Source: Oceanospirillum sediminis
GTDB taxonomy: Bacteria; Pseudomonadota; Gammaproteobacteria; Pseudomonadales; Halomonadaceae
Direction: 5' to 3'
NCBI RefSeq assembly: GCF_014164585.1
Contig: NZ_JACJFM010000023.1
Span: 1-64,000 of the forward strand
DNA length: 64,000 nt
The notes under the pieces were generated by a model. It made no database searches, was not told the origin of the DNA, and worked only from the letters and a program-made list of their open reading frames with translations. Position numbers and translations under genes: made by a program. This document shows, piece after piece, positions 18,987 to 28,410 of the stretch (positions are counted from its first letter, which is position 1; each line of letters opens with the position of its first letter).

Positions 18987-21945
18987 TTTCAGTCTTGGGC
19001 AAATTTTTGCCATTGGCGTCGGTTATCTGCTGATTCTGTTTCTGTGCGCTTACGCCACAGAACGACAGTGGCTCCCCCGAAAACTGACCCGGCACCCGGT
19101 AGTCTATGTACTATCGTTGGGAGTATATGCCAGTGCCTGGGCTGTTTACGGCTCTGTCGGGCTTGCCAATCAGCACGGTTACGGCTTTCTGTCATATTAT
19201 CTGGGCGTTGCCGGAGCCTTTGTTCTGGCACCGGTTTTGCTGGTTCCGATTCTGCGCATCACTCGCACTTATCAGCTATCCTCTCTGGCCGATTTGTTTG
19301 CATTCCGCTTCCGAAGCCGATGGATTGGCAGCCTGGTAACTGTCTTTATGTTAATGGGTGCTCTGCCTCTTCTGGCCTTGCAGATTCAGGCAGTGGCAGA
19401 CTCTATCTATATTCTGACCAATGAGTCCTCCCCTCACACTCTGGCACTGGCATTCTGCCTGGTGATTACTACCTTTGCTATTCTGTTCGGTGCCCGCCAC
19501 ACCTCACTGCGGGAAAAACATGAGAGTCTGGTGGTCGCCATTGCTTTTGAGTCTGTTATCAAGCTCGTCCTGATGCTGGCCATTGGCGGTTATGCATTCT
19601 TCATCATTTTCGGCGGGTATCAGGGACTAGAGGTGTGGTTACAGGATCACAGTGATCAGTTGAAAGCTCTGCAACAACCCTTACAGGCAGGCCAGTGGCG
19701 TACTATGTTACTGCTATTTTTTGCTGCTGCTGTCGCTATGCCCCACATGTTCCATATTATTTTCACTGAAAACCAGTCCACTGAGGTACTGTTCCGTTCC
19801 AGTTGGGCTCTGCCGCTTTATCTGTTACTACTGAGCCTTCCGGTACCTGTTATTTTATGGGCAGGCATGGCAGAAGGTCTCAGTCTGCGTCCAGAATATA
19901 TGATTCTGGGTATCGGGAAGGAAGCGACTGATGGCTGGCTGGGAATACTGGTGTTTGTTGCCGGACTGTCTGCTGCCAGTGGCACTATAATTCTGGTCAC
20001 TATGGCGCTGGCAGCTATGACACTGAACCATCTGGTGCTGGCCGTTTACCAGCCCGGTGCCCGCTTTGATATTTACAACTGGCTGCTCTGGTTCCGCCGT
20101 TTGCTGATAGGCACCATTATTATCGCTGCCTATCTGTTCTACCGGACTCTGGGTGTTAAACATGATCTGGCTAGTCTGGGGCTGACCTCATTTGTTGGCA
20201 TATTACAGTTTTTGCCAGGTATCCTCGCAGTGCTGTACTGGCCTACGGCGAATCGTATCGGCCTGGTAGCCGGGCTCTGTACCGGTATCGGTATATGGAT
20301 CTTCGGTCAGGTTATTCCGTTACTCTACAACCTGGACCAGGTGACACTTCCAGCCTCAAACCTGGTATTCCATTCTGGCAGTGATGGCTGGTATCAGGTT
20401 GCTCTTACGTCTGTTACGGCCAACATCATTGTCTTCATCTGCACATCATTATTTATTCAGCCCAGCGAGGCTGAAAAAGAAGGAGCCAGTGCCTGTACTG
20501 TTGATGCTTTATCCAGACCCCACAGACTGCAGCTAAAAGCCAGAACCTGTCAGGATTTTGTCAGCTTCCTGACTGTCCCCCTTGGGCCTGCCACCGCCGC
20601 TCGGGAAGTTGAAACGGCACTGAAGGATCTGAAGCTGGAAGCCAGTGATGACAGACCCTACGCTTTACGCCGCCTGAGAGACAGGATTCAGGCTAACCTG
20701 TCAGGCCTGATGGGCCCTGCCATTGCTCAGGAAATTGTTGATCAGTACCTGCCCTGGCAACCCGGTAATCATCAGAGCCACTCGGAAGATATTCATTTTG
20801 TTGAAACCCGTCTGGAAAACTATCGCTCTCAGCTAACAGGTCTGGCCAAGGAACTGGATAGTCTTCGGCGCTATCACCGTCAGACACTGGAATACTTGCC
20901 AATTGGCGTCTGTTCACTGGGCAATGACAGAGAAATTCTGATGTGGAATCACAGTATGGTACAGCTGACCGGTATTTCCGCACAGGAAGTAGTAGGCTCT
21001 AGTTTTGATGCGCTACCTGAGCCCTGGTATACCCTTCTGGGAGAGTTTATCAGCCAGCCGGATCAGCCCCATATTTTCCAGAAGGTTACCCAGGATAATG
21101 GCCAGCATCGCTGGTTCTCCCTGCATCAGGCCCATATTGAAGAACCCTTATCCCATATGGATGGCTCTGTTATTCTGCTGGAAGATCATACTGAGACCCA
21201 GCAACTGGAAGAAGAACTGGTACATAGTGAAAGGCTGGCCAGTATCGGGCGACTGGCTGCCGGAGTTGCCCATGAAATTGGTAATCCGATTACCGGCATA
21301 TCGTCTCTGGTTCAGAATCTTAAGTACGAAACGGACAATCCGGAAGTTATTGAAGAAACAGCAGAGCAGATCCTGCAGCTAACGAAAAGGGTCAGCCGCA
21401 TCGTGCACTCCCTGGTCAGCTTTGCTCATGCGGGGCGTCATACCGGTCAGGACCAGCAGGAACCCATGCATATCCGTGCAGCCATTGATGAGGCCCTCAG
21501 CCTGGTATCCCTGACCTCTAAAGGCAAAGACATCGACTTTATTAATGAGTGTTCCCCAGAGTTACAGGTGATCGGTGACATTCAGAAACTGATTCAGGTG
21601 TTCGTCAACCTGCTGGGCAACGCAAGGGATGCCTCAGAGGCAGGAGAAAGTGTTACTATTACTGCTACCTGTCAGGAAAACACGGTAACAGTCTCGGTAA
21701 CAGACAACGGCTGTGGTATTCCTGAAGATCAGTTAGAGCATATTTTTGAACCCTTCTTTACCACCAAAGAACCGGGAGAAGGGACCGGCCTGGGGCTGGC
21801 TCTGGTATACAGTATTGTTGAGGAACATTACGGCCAGATACACATCGTCAGCCCGGCAGACCGGATACAGAATCGGGGTACTCAGGTCAATATCACCCTG
21901 CCCCAGCATCATGCTGAAGCCAAAAGCGAATCCGCGTGGACATAA
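18976..21945 (+). CDS. cbrA: CbrA-type sensor histidine kinase fused to a sodium/solute symporter-like domain
   Basis: Inner-membrane sensor of the CbrAB two-component system, which controls carbon/nitrogen balance and histidine use in Pseudomonas. The 989 residues contain an SSS (SLC5-like) transporter module of about 12-13 helices (residues 1-500). A STAC-like linker (about 515-600) and a PAS domain (about 630-740, YLPIGVCSL) follow. The HisKA H-box is GVAHEIGNP with phospho-acceptor His766, and the HATPase domain shows DNGCGIP and GTGLGLALV. The ATG at 18976 is embedded in the end of cbrX. cbrB follows after two bases. CbrA can both transport and signal, but its ligand here is unknown. Confidence 0.94.
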   Translation: MSFSFSLGQIFAIGVGYLLILFLCAYATERQWLPRKLTRHPVVYVLSLGVYASAWAVYGSVGLANQHGYGFLSYYLGVAGAFVLAPVLLVPILRITRTYQLSSLADLFAFRFRSRWIGSLVTVFMLMGALPLLALQIQAVADSIYILTNESSPHTLALAFCLVITTFAILFGARHTSLREKHESLVVAIAFESVIKLVLMLAIGGYAFFIIFGGYQGLEVWLQDHSDQLKALQQPLQAGQWRTMLLLFFAAAVAMPHMFHIIFTENQSTEVLFRSSWALPLYLLLLSLPVPVILWAGMAEGLSLRPEYMILGIGKEATDGWLGILVFVAGLSAASGTIILVTMALAAMTLNHLVLAVYQPGARFDIYNWLLWFRRLLIGTIIIAAYLFYRTLGVKHDLASLGLTSFVGILQFLPGILAVLYWPTANRIGLVAGLCTGIGIWIFGQVIPLLYNLDQVTLPASNLVFHSGSDGWYQVALTSVTANIIVFICTSLFIQPSEAEKEGASACTVDALSRPHRLQLKARTCQDFVSFLTVPLGPATAAREVETALKDLKLEASDDRPYALRRLRDRIQANLSGLMGPAIAQEIVDQYLPWQPGNHQSHSEDIHFVETRLENYRSQLTGLAKELDSLRRYHRQTLEYLPIGVCSLGNDREILMWNHSMVQLTGISAQEVVGSSFDALPEPWYTLLGEFISQPDQPHIFQKVTQDNGQHRWFSLHQAHIEEPLSHMDGSVILLEDHTETQQLEEELVHSERLASIGRLAAGVAHEIGNPITGISSLVQNLKYETDNPEVIEETAEQILQLTKRVSRIVHSLVSFAHAGRHTGQDQQEPMHIRAAIDEALSLVSLTSKGKDIDFINECSPELQVIGDIQKLIQVFVNLLGNARDASEAGESVTITATCQENTVTVSVTDNGCGIPEDQLEHIFEPFFTTKEPGEGTGLGLALVYSIVEEHYGQIHIVSPADRIQNRGTQVNITLPQHHAEAKSESAWT

Positions 21946-21947
21946 CT

Positions 21948-23399
21948 ATGACCAAAATTCTGGTAGTAGAAGACGAAGATATTATTCGCACTGCACTGAA
22001 ACGTCTTCTTGAAAGAAATGATTTCCAGGTCAGTGAAGCAGCCTCTGTTGACGAGGCACTGGAAAGTTTCCGGCTGAACGAATTTGAACTGATTATCTCA
22101 GATCTGCGTTTACCAAAAACGCCGGGGACGGATCTGATCGAACTGGCAAAAGGTATACCTGTGTTGATCATGACCAGCTATGCCAGTCTGCGTTCCGCGG
22201 TAGATTCGATGAAAATGGGTGCGGTTGATTATATTGCCAAGCCCTTCGATCATGGCGAAATGCTGGAAGCGGTTAACCGGATACTCAGTCAGAGAGGTAA
22301 GAAAGCAGGCACGCCTGATGACGAACCATCAGACCTGGCTACGAAAGAAGAAGCATCTGAACCGGGTAATATGGGCATGATAGGTAACTGTCCTTCGATG
22401 CAGGCGGTCTATCACAGAATACGGAAAGTGGCTCCAACCGATGCCACGGTACTGGTTCAGGGCGAGTCAGGGACAGGTAAAGAGCTGGTAGCTAAAGCGA
22501 TTCATAACCAGAGTAGCCGCAAAAATGCCCCTCTGATTTCTGTTAACTGTGCCGCTATTCCTGAAACCCTGATTGAGTCTGAACTATTTGGCTACGAGAA
22601 AGGAGCGTTTACCGGTGCCAATACCAATCGTAGCGGCCTGGTCGAAGCCGCTGATGGCGGTACGCTATTTCTGGATGAAATTGGTGAACTGCCACTGGAA
22701 GCTCAGGCTCGCCTGCTGCGTGTTCTCCAGGAAGGTGAAATCCGTCGGATTGGATCGGTTCAATCCAAAAAGGTCAATGTCCGTCTGGTCGCAGCAACTC
22801 ACAGAAATCTGAAGAAGTTATCCAGCGAAGGGGAATTTCGTCTGGATCTGTACTACCGGCTGAATGTGATGGAGATTGCACTGCCTGCTCTGAAAGAGCG
22901 TGGCGATGATATTCTGGAGATTGCCGAATTTTTGCTGGGAAAAGCCTGCACCCGGATGGAAAAGGGCAATCTCAGATTATCCCGCCATGCCTGTGATGCT
23001 ATTAGCAAGTATAACTGGCCAGGTAACGTCCGCGAGCTGGAAAATGCGATTGAACGAGGTGTGATTCTGGCAGAAGGTAATCTGATACACCTGGACGACC
23101 TGGGTATAGAGCCACCAGAACGTCAACCACCTGTCAGTATTCAATCAGCTCCCGGAGCTCAGTCTGCTTTACCTTCAATTGGAGGCCCACAACGCTCAAT
23201 TCCCAGAAATGATGGAACTAAAGCACCGGATGACTTGTCTCTTGAAGACTATTTCCAGCATTTTGTACTGGAGCATCAGGATCAGATGAGCGAAACAGAA
23301 CTGGCACAAAAGCTGGGAATCAGTCGGAAGTGTCTGTGGGAAAGGCGCCAGCGTCTGGGTATTCCACGTCGAAAGTCCGGCCAGAAAAAACGAGGCTGA
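21948..23399 (+). CDS. cbrB: CbrB-type sigma54-dependent response regulator
   Basis: NtrC-family activator of 483 residues. The receiver domain has VVEDED and phospho-acceptor Asp52 (IISDLRLP). The AAA+ domain has Walker A GESGTGKE and the sigma54-contacting loop GAFTGA (residues 219-224). A C-terminal Fis-type helix-turn-helix ([19 protein letters not shown]) binds DNA. The ATG at 21948 lies two bases after cbrA; an in-frame GTG at 21936 is less likely. In Pseudomonas the main target of CbrB is crcZ immediately downstream, and the same arrangement is visible here. Confidence 0.95.
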   Translation: MTKILVVEDEDIIRTALKRLLERNDFQVSEAASVDEALESFRLNEFELIISDLRLPKTPGTDLIELAKGIPVLIMTSYASLRSAVDSMKMGAVDYIAKPFDHGEMLEAVNRILSQRGKKAGTPDDEPSDLATKEEASEPGNMGMIGNCPSMQAVYHRIRKVAPTDATVLVQGESGTGKELVAKAIHNQSSRKNAPLISVNCAAIPETLIESELFGYEKGAFTGANTNRSGLVEAADGGTLFLDEIGELPLEAQARLLRVLQEGEIRRIGSVQSKKVNVRLVAATHRNLKKLSSEGEFRLDLYYRLNVMEIALPALKERGDDILEIAEFLLGKACTRMEKGNLRLSRHACDAISKYNWPGNVRELENAIERGVILAEGNLIHLDDLGIEPPERQPPVSIQSAPGAQSALPSIGGPQRSIPRNDGTKAPDDLSLEDYFQHFVLEHQDQMSETELAQKLGISRKCLWERRQRLGIPRRKSGQKKRG

Positions 23400-23423
23400 G
23401 TTCACAAATCTGACAAAAACATC

Positions 23424-23498
23424 GTAACACTCGGTAAATGAACCGAGTGTTACCGTAACACACAGACTCCCCCCAAAAAAATGGTTTCACAGGTAACA
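23424..23498 (+). promoter_or_regulatory. candidate CbrB enhancer: GTAACA/TGTTAC inverted repeats
   Basis: A perfect 12-base inverted repeat GTAACACTCGGT (23424-23435) and ACCGAGTGTTAC (23442-23453) is followed directly by GTAACA (23455-23460). A third GTAACA lies at 23493-23498. TGTTACCGTAACA at 23448-23460 is itself palindromic. The block lies about 75-150 bases upstream of the sigma54 box, the usual distance for an NtrC-type enhancer. The long stem might instead help end cbrB transcription, but no U-tract follows. Confidence 0.65.
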
Positions 23499-23572
23499 AT
23501 CTGATATCTGTGATATCACCACCTCAAGCAAAAAAACCATAAGCAATTGTTTTAAAAGAATTTTTAAAAAAA

Positions 23573-23588
23573 TGGCACATCAAATGCT
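23573..23588 (+). promoter_or_regulatory. sigma54 (-24/-12) promoter of the CrcZ-type RNA
   Basis: TGGCACATCAAATGCT matches the sigma54 consensus TGGCAC-N5-TTGC in all key positions. GG (23574-23575) and GC (23586-23587) are exactly one helical turn plus two bases apart. Transcription would start near 23599. It is preceded by A/T-rich DNA and the enhancer-like repeats. Confidence 0.88.
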
Positions 23589-23598
23589 ATATCTTATA

Positions 23599-24103
23599 TC
23601 AAGAACAACAAGAACGACGGTTAACGTTCTCGCCGAAATAAAAACAATAAGCGGCAACTCATTAACAGACTCACCCAACAAAAATAATAAGAGTCTGAAA
23701 CAATCTGGCAGCTGAAGGTAAAAACAAAAACAAAGCCTGAACGAAGCCAAACCTGGAACAACAATAAAAAGCCAGGTCAAAAAGATTAACCGTAGCGAAC
23801 TCACGCATCCAAGCTTGTAACAATAACAATAAAACAACGCTGTAAAGATGCATGCCTGAAAATAAAAACAACAGCGGGCAGAAAAGAATCATCATTGGAT
23901 AATTGTTTTGAATACGAGGCGGTCCAGACCAGAAGTAGTGATACTTCGTACTGGAAAACAAAAATAACAGGTTTAGCCACCAGGGTTTGTCCACCGATAG
24001 ACTGTCATTGCGTATTCAGAGCGATTTACCGAAGTCTGACATATCGTCTGCATGGAAGCGGGCAGTTATTCAACGGGGCCACTAGTTTGGCCCCGTTTTT
24101 ATT
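23599..24103 (+). ncRNA. crcZ: CrcZ-type Hfq-sequestering small RNA
   Basis: Non-coding RNA of about 505 bases between cbrB and pcnB, the place of crcZ in Pseudomonas. There CbrB/sigma54 makes CrcZ, whose CA motifs bind the distal face of Hfq and relieve Hfq/Crc repression of catabolic mRNAs. Eight or nine A-rich AAN-repeat motifs are visible: 23601-23615 (AAGAACAACAAGAAC), 23637-23651, 23677-23691, 23699-23704 (short), 23720-23734, 23757-23771, 23819-23833, 23861-23872 and 23957-23968. Several are displayed between or inside hairpins. The start is set by the sigma54 box and the end by the strong terminator at 24073-24105. The reading frames that cross it are short and lack ribosome sites. 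It is longer than the roughly 400-base P. aeruginosa CrcZ. Confidence 0.85.
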
Positions 24104-24105
24104 TT
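24073..24105 (+). terminator. intrinsic terminator of the CrcZ-type RNA
   Basis: A nine-base-pair stem ACGGGGCCA/TGGCCCCGT with a six-base loop is followed by TTTTTATTTT. It ends 44 bases before the pcnB ATG. Confidence 0.93.
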
Positions 24106-24148
24106 AGGGTACACTCTTTGCTCCTATTCACAGATTCAAGATCCTGAG

Positions 24149-25546
24149 ATGCTAAAAGGAATTCCTTCATTTCTAAAGCGTCCCGGCAAGACTATCCGGC
24201 AACTGCTCAGAACAGACAGTTCGCCTCAATCCAATTCCGCTCCTTATGAATTGAGTATTGTCTCCCGTGACGAACATCCTGTAAGCCGTTCCGGCATTTC
24301 AGACAATGCACTCAAGGTGCTTTATCGACTGAAAAAAGCCAATTTTGATGCTTTTCTGGTAGGTGGTTGCGTTCGCGACGCACTGCTTGATCTGCATCCG
24401 AAAGATTTTGACGTCGCCACTAATGCGACTCCGGAACAGGTAAAATCCCTATTCCATAATGCCCGCATTATTGGTCGTCGATTTCGTATCGTACACGTAC
24501 GTTACGGCAGGGAAATTATTGAAGTTACAACTTTCCGGGCACCACCTGAGGAAAGTACGGCGCGCTCCCATTCTTCTCAGACTGAAAATGGCCTGCTAGT
24601 CAGAGACAATGTCTACGGTACCATTGAAGAGGATGCACTGCGAAGAGACTTCACAATTAACGCCCTGTATTACAATATCAGGGATTTTGCGATCTATGAC
24701 TACGCCAGCGGTATCCGGGATATCAATCAGCGCTGTATTCGTATGATTGGCGACCCGGAAACCCGGTATCGTGAAGATCCTGTGCGAATGCTCAGAGCCA
24801 TCCGCTTTGCGGCTAAACTCGATTTCAGCATAGCCCCAGAAACCGCAAGCCCTATCCGGCCAATGGCCGAATTGCTGCGTCAGATTCCTGCGGCTCGTCT
24901 GTTTGAAGAGGTTCTGAAACTCTTCCTGTCCGGTCAGGCTGCGGCAACCTTTCTGCTATTGAAGGAATATCAGCTACTACAGCAGCTGTTTCCTTATACC
25001 AGCGAGCAACTCAGCCTTCACCCGGAAAAAGAAGATTTTATTATCAGAGCACTGGAAAATACGGACCGACGGATCTTAGCAAATAAGCCTGTTACTCCGG
25101 CCTTTTTGTTTGCCGCAATACTCTGGCCAGTGATACAGAACGCATTCAGGGAATTGATGGAAGAAGGTATTCCACCGGTACCAGCTATGCAGCAGGCCGG
25201 GCAACAGGTACTCTTTGCCCAATCCGACTTTACGTCAATACCCAAGCGTTTCAGCCAGCCTATGCGGGAAATCTGGGAATTTCAATTAAGACTGGAAAGG
25301 CGCCAGGGAAAACGCGCATTCCAGACAGCAGAGCACCCGCGTTTTCGTGCAGCTTATGATTTTCTTGTTTTGCGGGCAGAATCCGGCGAAGAGGTAAAAG
25401 CACTGGCTGACTGGTGGACTTCATTCCAGGATACCGATTCCCACGGCAGAAAAAACCTGTTGCAGAATACCGGAGAAGAAGGCACACCGAAAAAACGCCG
25501 CCGCTCCCGTTATCGTAATAACCGGAAACGCAATAAGTCATCATGA
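24149..25546 (+). CDS. pcnB: poly(A) polymerase I
   Basis: Adds 3' poly(A) tails that mark RNAs for decay, a class II nucleotidyltransferase related to CCA-adding enzymes. In 465 residues it shows the FLVGGCVRDALL motif, the metal-binding DFDVATNAT aspartates, RRDFTINALYYN and RTLRAI-like PVRMLRAIRFA. The C terminus is highly basic (KKRRRSRYRNNRKRNK), as in E. coli PAP I. The stop overlaps the folK start (ATGATGA). Only 44 bases separate it from the small-RNA terminator, so its promoter probably lies within or before that RNA. Confidence 0.95.
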   Translation: MLKGIPSFLKRPGKTIRQLLRTDSSPQSNSAPYELSIVSRDEHPVSRSGISDNALKVLYRLKKANFDAFLVGGCVRDALLDLHPKDFDVATNATPEQVKSLFHNARIIGRRFRIVHVRYGREIIEVTTFRAPPEESTARSHSSQTENGLLVRDNVYGTIEEDALRRDFTINALYYNIRDFAIYDYASGIRDINQRCIRMIGDPETRYREDPVRMLRAIRFAAKLDFSIAPETASPIRPMAELLRQIPAARLFEEVLKLFLSGQAAATFLLLKEYQLLQQLFPYTSEQLSLHPEKEDFIIRALENTDRRILANKPVTPAFLFAAILWPVIQNAFRELMEEGIPPVPAMQQAGQQVLFAQSDFTSIPKRFSQPMREIWEFQLRLERRQGKRAFQTAEHPRFRAAYDFLVLRAESGEEVKALADWWTSFQDTDSHGRKNLLQNTGEEGTPKKRRRSRYRNNRKRNKSS

Positions 25547-26034
25547 TGAATACGGTTTACATTGGCCTGGGCAGCAACCTGGAAAATCCTGTTCAACAGC
25601 TTCTGACAGCGTTGCAGGAACTGGATAATCTTCCTGCAACGCATGTATACAGGGCATCTTCTCTTTATAGCAGCAAACCCGTCGGCCCTCAGGACCAGCC
25701 TGACTTCGTTAATGCAGTAGCCTGCCTGGAAACAGAGCTGGATGCTCATACACTACTGGATGCTCTGCAGGCCCTTGAACAGGGACACCGTCGGATCAGA
25801 GAAAGACACTGGGGGCCAAGAACACTGGATCTGGATATTCTTTTGTTTAATGAAGATTTTATTAAAACAGAACGTTTAACTGTACCGCATGCCTTTATGC
25901 ATGAAAGAGGCTTTGTTCTGTTACCATTAAGCGAAATTTCACCTGACATAGTGTTACCGGGTAAAGGTTTGATTACAGACATTCTGCGTAATATTGCGAC
26001 AGATGACTTGCAGATACTGACAAATACAGAGTAA
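25543..26034 (+). CDS. folK: 2-amino-4-hydroxy-6-hydroxymethyldihydropteridine pyrophosphokinase
   Basis: HPPK transfers pyrophosphate to 6-hydroxymethyldihydropterin in folate synthesis. In about 163 residues it shows YIGLGSNLENP at the N terminus, the KPVGPQDQPDFVNAV segment, and the signature RERHWGPRTLDLDILLFN carrying the catalytic aspartates. Two adjacent ATG codons (25543, 25546) overlap the pcnB stop. The other folate gene in this window, folP, is elsewhere in a different cluster. Confidence 0.95.
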   Translation: MMNTVYIGLGSNLENPVQQLLTALQELDNLPATHVYRASSLYSSKPVGPQDQPDFVNAVACLETELDAHTLLDALQALEQGHRRIRERHWGPRTLDLDILLFNEDFIKTERLTVPHAFMHERGFVLLPLSEISPDIVLPGKGLITDILRNIATDDLQILTNTE

Positions 26035-26047
26035 AGTTACCCCAGCT

Positions 26048-26082
26048 TGTTACCTTATGATGCAGGTAACGTCAAAGTAACA
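26048..26082 (+). promoter_or_regulatory. TGTTACC/GGTAAC inverted repeat upstream of panB
   Basis: TGTTACC (26048-26054), GGTAAC (26065-26070) and GTAACA (26077-26082) repeat the half-sites seen upstream of the CrcZ-type RNA. No sigma54 box accompanies them. They may be a regulator site or a hairpin in the folK-panB transcript. Confidence 0.35.
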
Positions 26083-26090
26083 CATTCCGA

Positions 26091-26119
26091 AACGCCCACC
26101 GCCAAAAGCAGTGGGCGTT
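26091..26119 (+). terminator. hairpin between folK and panB
   Basis: A nine-base-pair stem AACGCCCAC/GTGGGCGTT with an 11-base loop is followed by ATTGTAAT. The U-tract is weak, so it may be only a partial terminator before panB. Confidence 0.5.
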
Positions 26120-26141
26120 ATTGTAATGGCGGAAGATAACA

Positions 26142-26936
26142 ATGAAGACAGTGACAATCAGTACCCTGAATAAACTGAAACAGGCTGGCGAAAAATTCAG
26201 CTGCCTGACAGCGTACGATGCGACTTTCTCCAGTCAGATCAGCACAGCGGGCGTAGAAGTCATGCTGATTGGCGACTCTCTGGGTATGGTCCTTCAGGGA
26301 CACGACAGCACACTTCCAGTCAGTGTTGATGACATCGCCTACCACACTCAGTGTGTCGCGCGAGGTAACAAAGGTTCACTCGTTATGGCTGATATGCCAT
26401 TTATGAGTAACGCATCCATGGAGCAGATGCTGATCAATGCCGGAAAACTGATGCAGGCCGGTGCCCACATGGTCAAAATTGAAGGCGAAGCCTGGCTGGC
26501 TGAGGGTATCCGGGAACTGACCCGTCGAGGCGTTCCTGTGTGCGCCCATCTGGGACTGACCCCTCAGATGGTGAACCAGTTCGGAGGCTATAAGGTTCAG
26601 GGTAAAACAGAAGAAGCCGCTCAGGCAATTATTGCTGCCAGTCAAACTCTGGTGGATGCCGGTGCCAGTGTTATTCTTCTGGAGTGCGTGCCGAATGAAG
26701 TTGGTCGCCTGGTAACAGAGGCAGTGCAGGTTCCGGTGATTGGCATTGGTGCAGGCCCCTATACTGACGGACAAGTACTGGTATTACACGACATGCTGGG
26801 CGTGACGATGGGGCGTACAGCCAGATTCGTGAAAAACTTTATGACCGAGACAGATTCTATCCCTGCGGCAATCAGCCGTTTCCACCAGGAAGTTAAAGAT
26901 AATACTTTCCCGGCGGAGGAGCACTGTTTCCAATGA
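26142..26936 (+). CDS. panB: 3-methyl-2-oxobutanoate hydroxymethyltransferase
   Basis: First pantothenate-specific enzyme, making ketopantoate from 2-oxoisovalerate and methylene-tetrahydrofolate. The 264-residue TIM barrel has the metal-site segments LTAYDATFS and [17 protein letters not shown], and KIEGE and CAHLGLTPQ further on. GGAAG lies six bases before the ATG. It overlaps panC by four bases. Confidence 0.97.
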   Translation: MKTVTISTLNKLKQAGEKFSCLTAYDATFSSQISTAGVEVMLIGDSLGMVLQGHDSTLPVSVDDIAYHTQCVARGNKGSLVMADMPFMSNASMEQMLINAGKLMQAGAHMVKIEGEAWLAEGIRELTRRGVPVCAHLGLTPQMVNQFGGYKVQGKTEEAAQAIIAASQTLVDAGASVILLECVPNEVGRLVTEAVQVPVIGIGAGPYTDGQVLVLHDMLGVTMGRTARFVKNFMTETDSIPAAISRFHQEVKDNTFPAEEHCFQ

Positions 26937-27787
26937 TCGTCATACATAGTATTAAAGAACTCAGAGAACATCTTAGCCGCCAGCGACAGGATGGTCTGCG
27001 CATTGGCTTCGTTCCTACGATGGGCAATCTGCATTCAGGCCATATCCAGCTGATACATGAAGCGCATAAGGTATCCGATACTGTGGTATGCAGTATTTTT
27101 GTCAACCCAATGCAATTTGGCCCCAATGAAGATCTGGAGTCCTATCCACGTACTCTGGAAACCGATACAGAAAAACTGACAGCAGCGGGTTGCCATATCC
27201 TCTTTGCCCCCAATGCCTGCGAAATGTATCCCAATGGTACCGGAGTACAGACACAGGTCGATGTCCCCGATCTGGGAGATGAACTATGTGGTGCCAGTCG
27301 TCCAGGGCATTTTACCGGGGTAACAACGGTCGTTACTAAACTGTTCAATATCGTTCAGCCGGATACAGCGCTGTTCGGCCAGAAAGATTTCCAGCAGCTG
27401 GCTATCATTCGTAAAATGGCAGCAGATCTGTGTATGCCAATCGATATTATCGGTGTTCCTACCGTAAGAGCTGACTCCGGACTGGCTCTCAGTTCCCGAA
27501 ATGGCTATCTGAGCGAGACAGAAAGGGCTGCAGCTCCGGCGCTTTACAAGACATTAGTCGAAATCCGACAGGCTATCGAAAGTGGCAATAAAGATTTTGA
27601 TACACTATGCCATCAGGGTAAACAGACACTGAGTAAAGCAGGCTTCAAACCAGACTATCTCAATGTCAGACGCCAGTCAGATCTTAAACCTGCACAGACA
27701 GGTGATGACTCTCTGGTCATTCTCGCAGCCGCTTATATGGGTTCAGCAAGACTGATCGACAACATCGCATTTGCGTTGAATCATTAA
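26933..27787 (+). CDS. panC: pantoate-beta-alanine ligase
   Basis: ATP-dependent ligase that joins pantoate and beta-alanine to make pantothenate. The 284 residues include the nucleotidyl-transferase motif HSGH in [31 protein letters not shown], the FGQKDFQQL segment and SSRNGYLS (KMSK-like). It starts inside the panB stop. panD follows about 95 bases later, completing a panBCD cluster. Confidence 0.97.
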   Translation: MIVIHSIKELREHLSRQRQDGLRIGFVPTMGNLHSGHIQLIHEAHKVSDTVVCSIFVNPMQFGPNEDLESYPRTLETDTEKLTAAGCHILFAPNACEMYPNGTGVQTQVDVPDLGDELCGASRPGHFTGVTTVVTKLFNIVQPDTALFGQKDFQQLAIIRKMAADLCMPIDIIGVPTVRADSGLALSSRNGYLSETERAAAPALYKTLVEIRQAIESGNKDFDTLCHQGKQTLSKAGFKPDYLNVRRQSDLKPAQTGDDSLVILAAAYMGSARLIDNIAFALNH

Positions 27788-27882
27788 AAAAAGCTGGACA
27801 TACTGCGCAACTTTGCTTCGATTTTGCAGCAAACCCGCATATGCTCTGGCATCAGGTAAATAGTGGTCAAGGGTTAATAATC

Positions 27883-28263
27883 ATGCAATCCATCATGCTA
27901 AAAGCAAAGCTGCATCAGGCACGTGTTACTCACGCAGTACTGGAGTATGAGGGTTCCTGCGCTATTGACGGCAACCTGCTGGATATGGCCGGCATCCGTG
28001 AATACGAGCAGATCCAGATTTATAACATTGAAAACGGTGAGCGCTTTACAACATACGCAATTCGCGGTGAAGAAGGCTCAGGTATTATTTCTGTCAACGG
28101 GGCAGCAGCTCACCTGGCAAAACCAGCTGACCGTGTAATTATCTGCGCTTACGCCAACTACACCGAAGCAGAACTGGCTAACTTCAAGCCTGCACTGATT
28201 TACATGAAAGAAGGCAATGAGGTGTCTCACACCAGCAATGCGATTCCTGTTCAGGTCGCTTAA
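27883..28263 (+). CDS. panD: aspartate 1-decarboxylase proenzyme
   Basis: Pyruvoyl-dependent enzyme that makes beta-alanine from aspartate. The 126-residue length matches the family. Self-cleavage is expected between Gly24 and Ser25 in YEGSCAID, giving the pyruvoyl group. Other signatures are the LLDMAGI helix, [11 protein letters not shown] and NGAAAHL. I chose the ATG at 27883, which gives the family N terminus [12 protein letters not shown]; an ATG 14 codons earlier is not needed. A strong terminator follows. Confidence 0.95.
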   Translation: MQSIMLKAKLHQARVTHAVLEYEGSCAIDGNLLDMAGIREYEQIQIYNIENGERFTTYAIRGEEGSGIISVNGAAAHLAKPADRVIICAYANYTEAELANFKPALIYMKEGNEVSHTSNAIPVQVA

Positions 28264-28283
28264 CTGCTGAACATTACCTTCGT

Positions 28284-28315
28284 AAAAAAGCTGACATCAT
28301 GTCAGCTTTTTTTTT
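28284..28315 (+). terminator. intrinsic terminator after panD
   Basis: AAAAAGCTGAC/GTCAGCTTTTT stem with a run of nine T. It closes the panBCD unit. Confidence 0.93.
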
Positions 28316-28410
28316 GTCATCTTTTAAGGTTATTTTCTTCTTATGTGGTTTGTAACATAATGCATATTGCAAAGCACAAAAAATTCGCGATTCGATAAAA
28401 GGAAATACCT

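Noticed and set aside
23601-23968. A-rich repeats as a CRISPR or microsatellite array
   Set aside because: The repeat units are short, irregular in spacing and not separated by uniform spacers; they fit Hfq-binding motifs.
23580-23994. Two minus-strand frames of 85 and 107 codons across the small-RNA region
   Set aside because: They have Phe/Leu/Cys-rich composition caused by the T-rich complement of the AAN repeats. The sigma54 promoter and terminator point to a plus-strand non-coding RNA.
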